Shown in pieces: positions 31,563 to 33,190 of a stretch of 33,190 nt of DNA. The first letter of the stretch is position 1; every line of letters starts with the position of its first letter. Position numbers and translations under genes: made by a program. The notes under the pieces are model-generated. The model saw only the letters and a list, made by a program, of their open reading frames with translations. It was not told where the DNA came from and did no database searches. This DNA is from Monosiga brevicollis MX1 (lineage: Eukaryota > Opisthokonta > Choanoflagellata > Craspedida > Salpingoecidae). The stretch lies in contig NW_001865077.1 of the NCBI RefSeq assembly GCF_000002865.3, positions 301,094-334,283 on the forward strand. Reading direction: 5' to 3'.

Positions 31563-32894
31563 CGTGGTGGGCGTCGGTGGGGCCTGGGCTGCACAAAGGG
31601 TAGCTGAAGGGACAAACTCTGAATCAGCACCACACCCGCCCACCCAAAAGTCGATACATGCGCGTGTAGGCTCGCATACAAGAGCAGTGGTCTAGTTGTA
31701 TGCAAGGAGAGAGGGAGAGCGCGCGCGTGCGCGAAGGGTAAGCAGGGGAGGGGGTGAGCAAGGGAGTAAGAGGGCTGAAGAAAGATGATGGGGACGGTGC
31801 TGTACGACAGAGAATGCATGGGACGAGAACGAACGGCCAACTGGGTGTTTCGGCTGATGCAGGACAAACAAGGTGTGGACCGGCTGCGCGACGCTGCTGG
31901 CGTGGGGAACACTCGCCAGCCAAGTGCAAAAGGCACTTGCACTACCCAATCAAGACAACAATCATTGCTGCATCATGAGCCAAGCCGCACAGTCCCTGTC
32001 CAGCAAAGAACAGCAAGAGCCCAGCGCGCCAGGTTGGAGCCATCGAATGGCGCGGCCGCACACACACACACCACACACACACACACACACAACAACAACA
32101 ACAACAGCGTACCCTGGTCCAAAAGGCAAGCTGGTTGACGTGATTCAAGCTCTGACCTGAATGCAAACGGGCATCCACATACACATGAGATCGTGCGTGC
32201 ACCGCAGCCGGCGAGCCAGTGGCAGTGGAGCACGCAATGACGACGACGACGACGACCCCTCTTGGACGCGCTGCCGTTTTGGACTTACAAACTTGGAAAC
32301 AAATTTAAAAATAGAGAGTGAAGCGAAGAGAGAGAGGAAACAACTGTAACTCGACTACAAGCTGCGACATTGCATAAAAACATCTACACCAACCATTGTT
32401 TTATCTACATATAGTAACTTTATGTACATTACTAATGAATCAATAAGTGGATGATCTTCTACATATTCTCTGTCCTTCACTACAACAATGCAACAAGCGC
32501 CATTCATCTTCTTCAAACAGCACTGGATTGCACATGTACGCCCCGTCCCTGAATCATGAATGTACCTTAATATGTTGTTCAGCGGGATAGTTCGGTCACC
32601 TCCTTGAAAGTAACATATGTATTCCCTTTTTGTAACAACATATTGCTCTTGGGATTGAGGCAGGTGCGATTAATTGGCAGTCAGTATTTCGGGTCGTGCT
32701 CGGCGATTCTGTCTGCTGTGCGTTTCAAATCAAGCACAGCAGAAGCGCTAAATTTTTGCGGATCAAACGAGGGTGCTCTTGTGTTCATACGCTTCCTGTG
32801 GATGCCATAGCAGCCCAAAGACCAGAAAATCATTTATTTTGAAATAAATCCCATTTCTTTTCCATACGAAACTTATTTGGCTTTGACTCTCTAG
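31563..32894. other. Intergenic region upstream of the PHAF1 homologue
   Basis: Expected to hold the promoter and 5' UTR of the PHAF1 homologue. It has purine-rich DNA at 31690-31790, CA and CAA repeats at 32059-32106, a (GAC)6 run at 32239-32256, and an AT-rich stretch from about 32360 to 32880 that differs from the GC-richer surroundings and includes the palindrome ATTTATTT-TG-AAATAAAT at 32832-32849. No coding frame is supported. Confidence 0.6.
32059..32106. repeat. (CA)n followed by (CAA)n
   Basis: About sixteen CA units with one break, running directly into six CAA units: a compound microsatellite. Confidence 0.95.
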
Positions 32895-33072
32895 GGCTAC
32901 ATGGCTCTGATTGGTATGTCAAATGGCAGCGCCATAAGACGAGTCAGCGAAGCAATGAGACAACTTGGTGGGTAGAAGCAGATGGACAAGACAAGTTCCG
33001 ATTGATCAATGGTCATTCAAGGTTTATTTCGATTGACAAACGCCCGGGACGATTTTTTTTTCTAAACACTTA
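32895..33072 (+). CDS. Possible exon of an unrecognised gene at the window edge
   Basis: After a good acceptor (TTTGACTCTCTAG ending at 32894) one frame reads for about 58 codons with protein-like, aromatic-rich text: DWYVKWQRH, TTWWVEADGQDKFRLINGHS, RFISIDKRPGRF. The W-W, DG-x-x-K-F-x-L and R-F-I-S-I-D pattern recalls beta-trefoil or fascin-like repeats, but I do not recognise the family. The end is uncertain: a T-run, CTAAAC and CACTTAG at 33052-33072 look like the 3' end of an intron, so the exon may stop earlier (for example at GTAGAA near 32971). Sequence from 33073 to the window end is also open in two frames. Weak support. Confidence 0.3.
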
Positions 33073-33190
33073 GTAAGCAAGCTGTTTCCTCATTGGGTGG
33101 ACTTAGACGATTTTCTCTTCTTGGGATGTGGTTGCCACTGCGCCACTCGTGCAAGGTGTGTTCGACGTGGAGACCGAGTTTGGACGATTG

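Overview
This looks like nuclear DNA of a choanoflagellate, most like Monosiga brevicollis (inferred). The grounds are about 55% GC by eye, many short GT-AG introns of roughly 60-215 bp, microsatellites, and a gene set that mixes animal-type families (SH3 domains, ankyrin repeats with a SOCS-like tail, a CNC/Maf-type bZIP factor, a PHAF1/C16orf70 homologue). No bacterial, viral or transposon genes were recognised. All gene models are hand-spliced from reading frame, splice sites and family similarity; every joined model stays in frame.

Layout. 1-5641: gene-poor, repeat-rich, nothing identified. 5642-18198 (minus): one giant five-exon gene of about 4029 aa. Its protein has a signal peptide, about sixteen Cu-only superoxide-dismutase-like domains interrupted by a growth-factor-receptor-like Cys-rich island, a SEA-like module, one membrane helix, and a cytoplasmic tail with NPxY/tyrosine motifs, three clear SH3 domains, proline repeats and a cryptic fourth SH3. 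18199-19906: no gene seen. 19907-21692 (minus): six-exon ankyrin-repeat protein with a SOCS-box-like C-terminus. 22792-24197 (plus): two-exon CNC/Maf-like bZIP-type factor. 24954-25562 (minus): one-exon protein resembling the uncharacterised CXorf65/C22orf15 family. 26038-28492 (plus): nine-exon secreted GH79 (heparanase/beta-glucuronidase family) enzyme. 28687-31562 (minus): eleven-exon PHAF1 (UPF0183) homologue with a long low-complexity insertion. The last 300 bases may hold the start of another coding region.

The genes do not form an operon. Two pairs are divergent (ankyrin/bZIP; CXorf65-like/GH79) and two are convergent (bZIP/CXorf65-like; GH79/PHAF1, only about 195 bp apart).

The most unusual item is the giant receptor-like gene: an extracellular array of Cu-only SOD domains, of which only six keep the copper-site histidines, joined across a membrane to a multi-SH3, tyrosine-motif tail. 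It looks like a surface protein coupling redox or adhesion functions to SH3/phosphotyrosine signalling. That role is inference; the domain order is read directly from the sequence.
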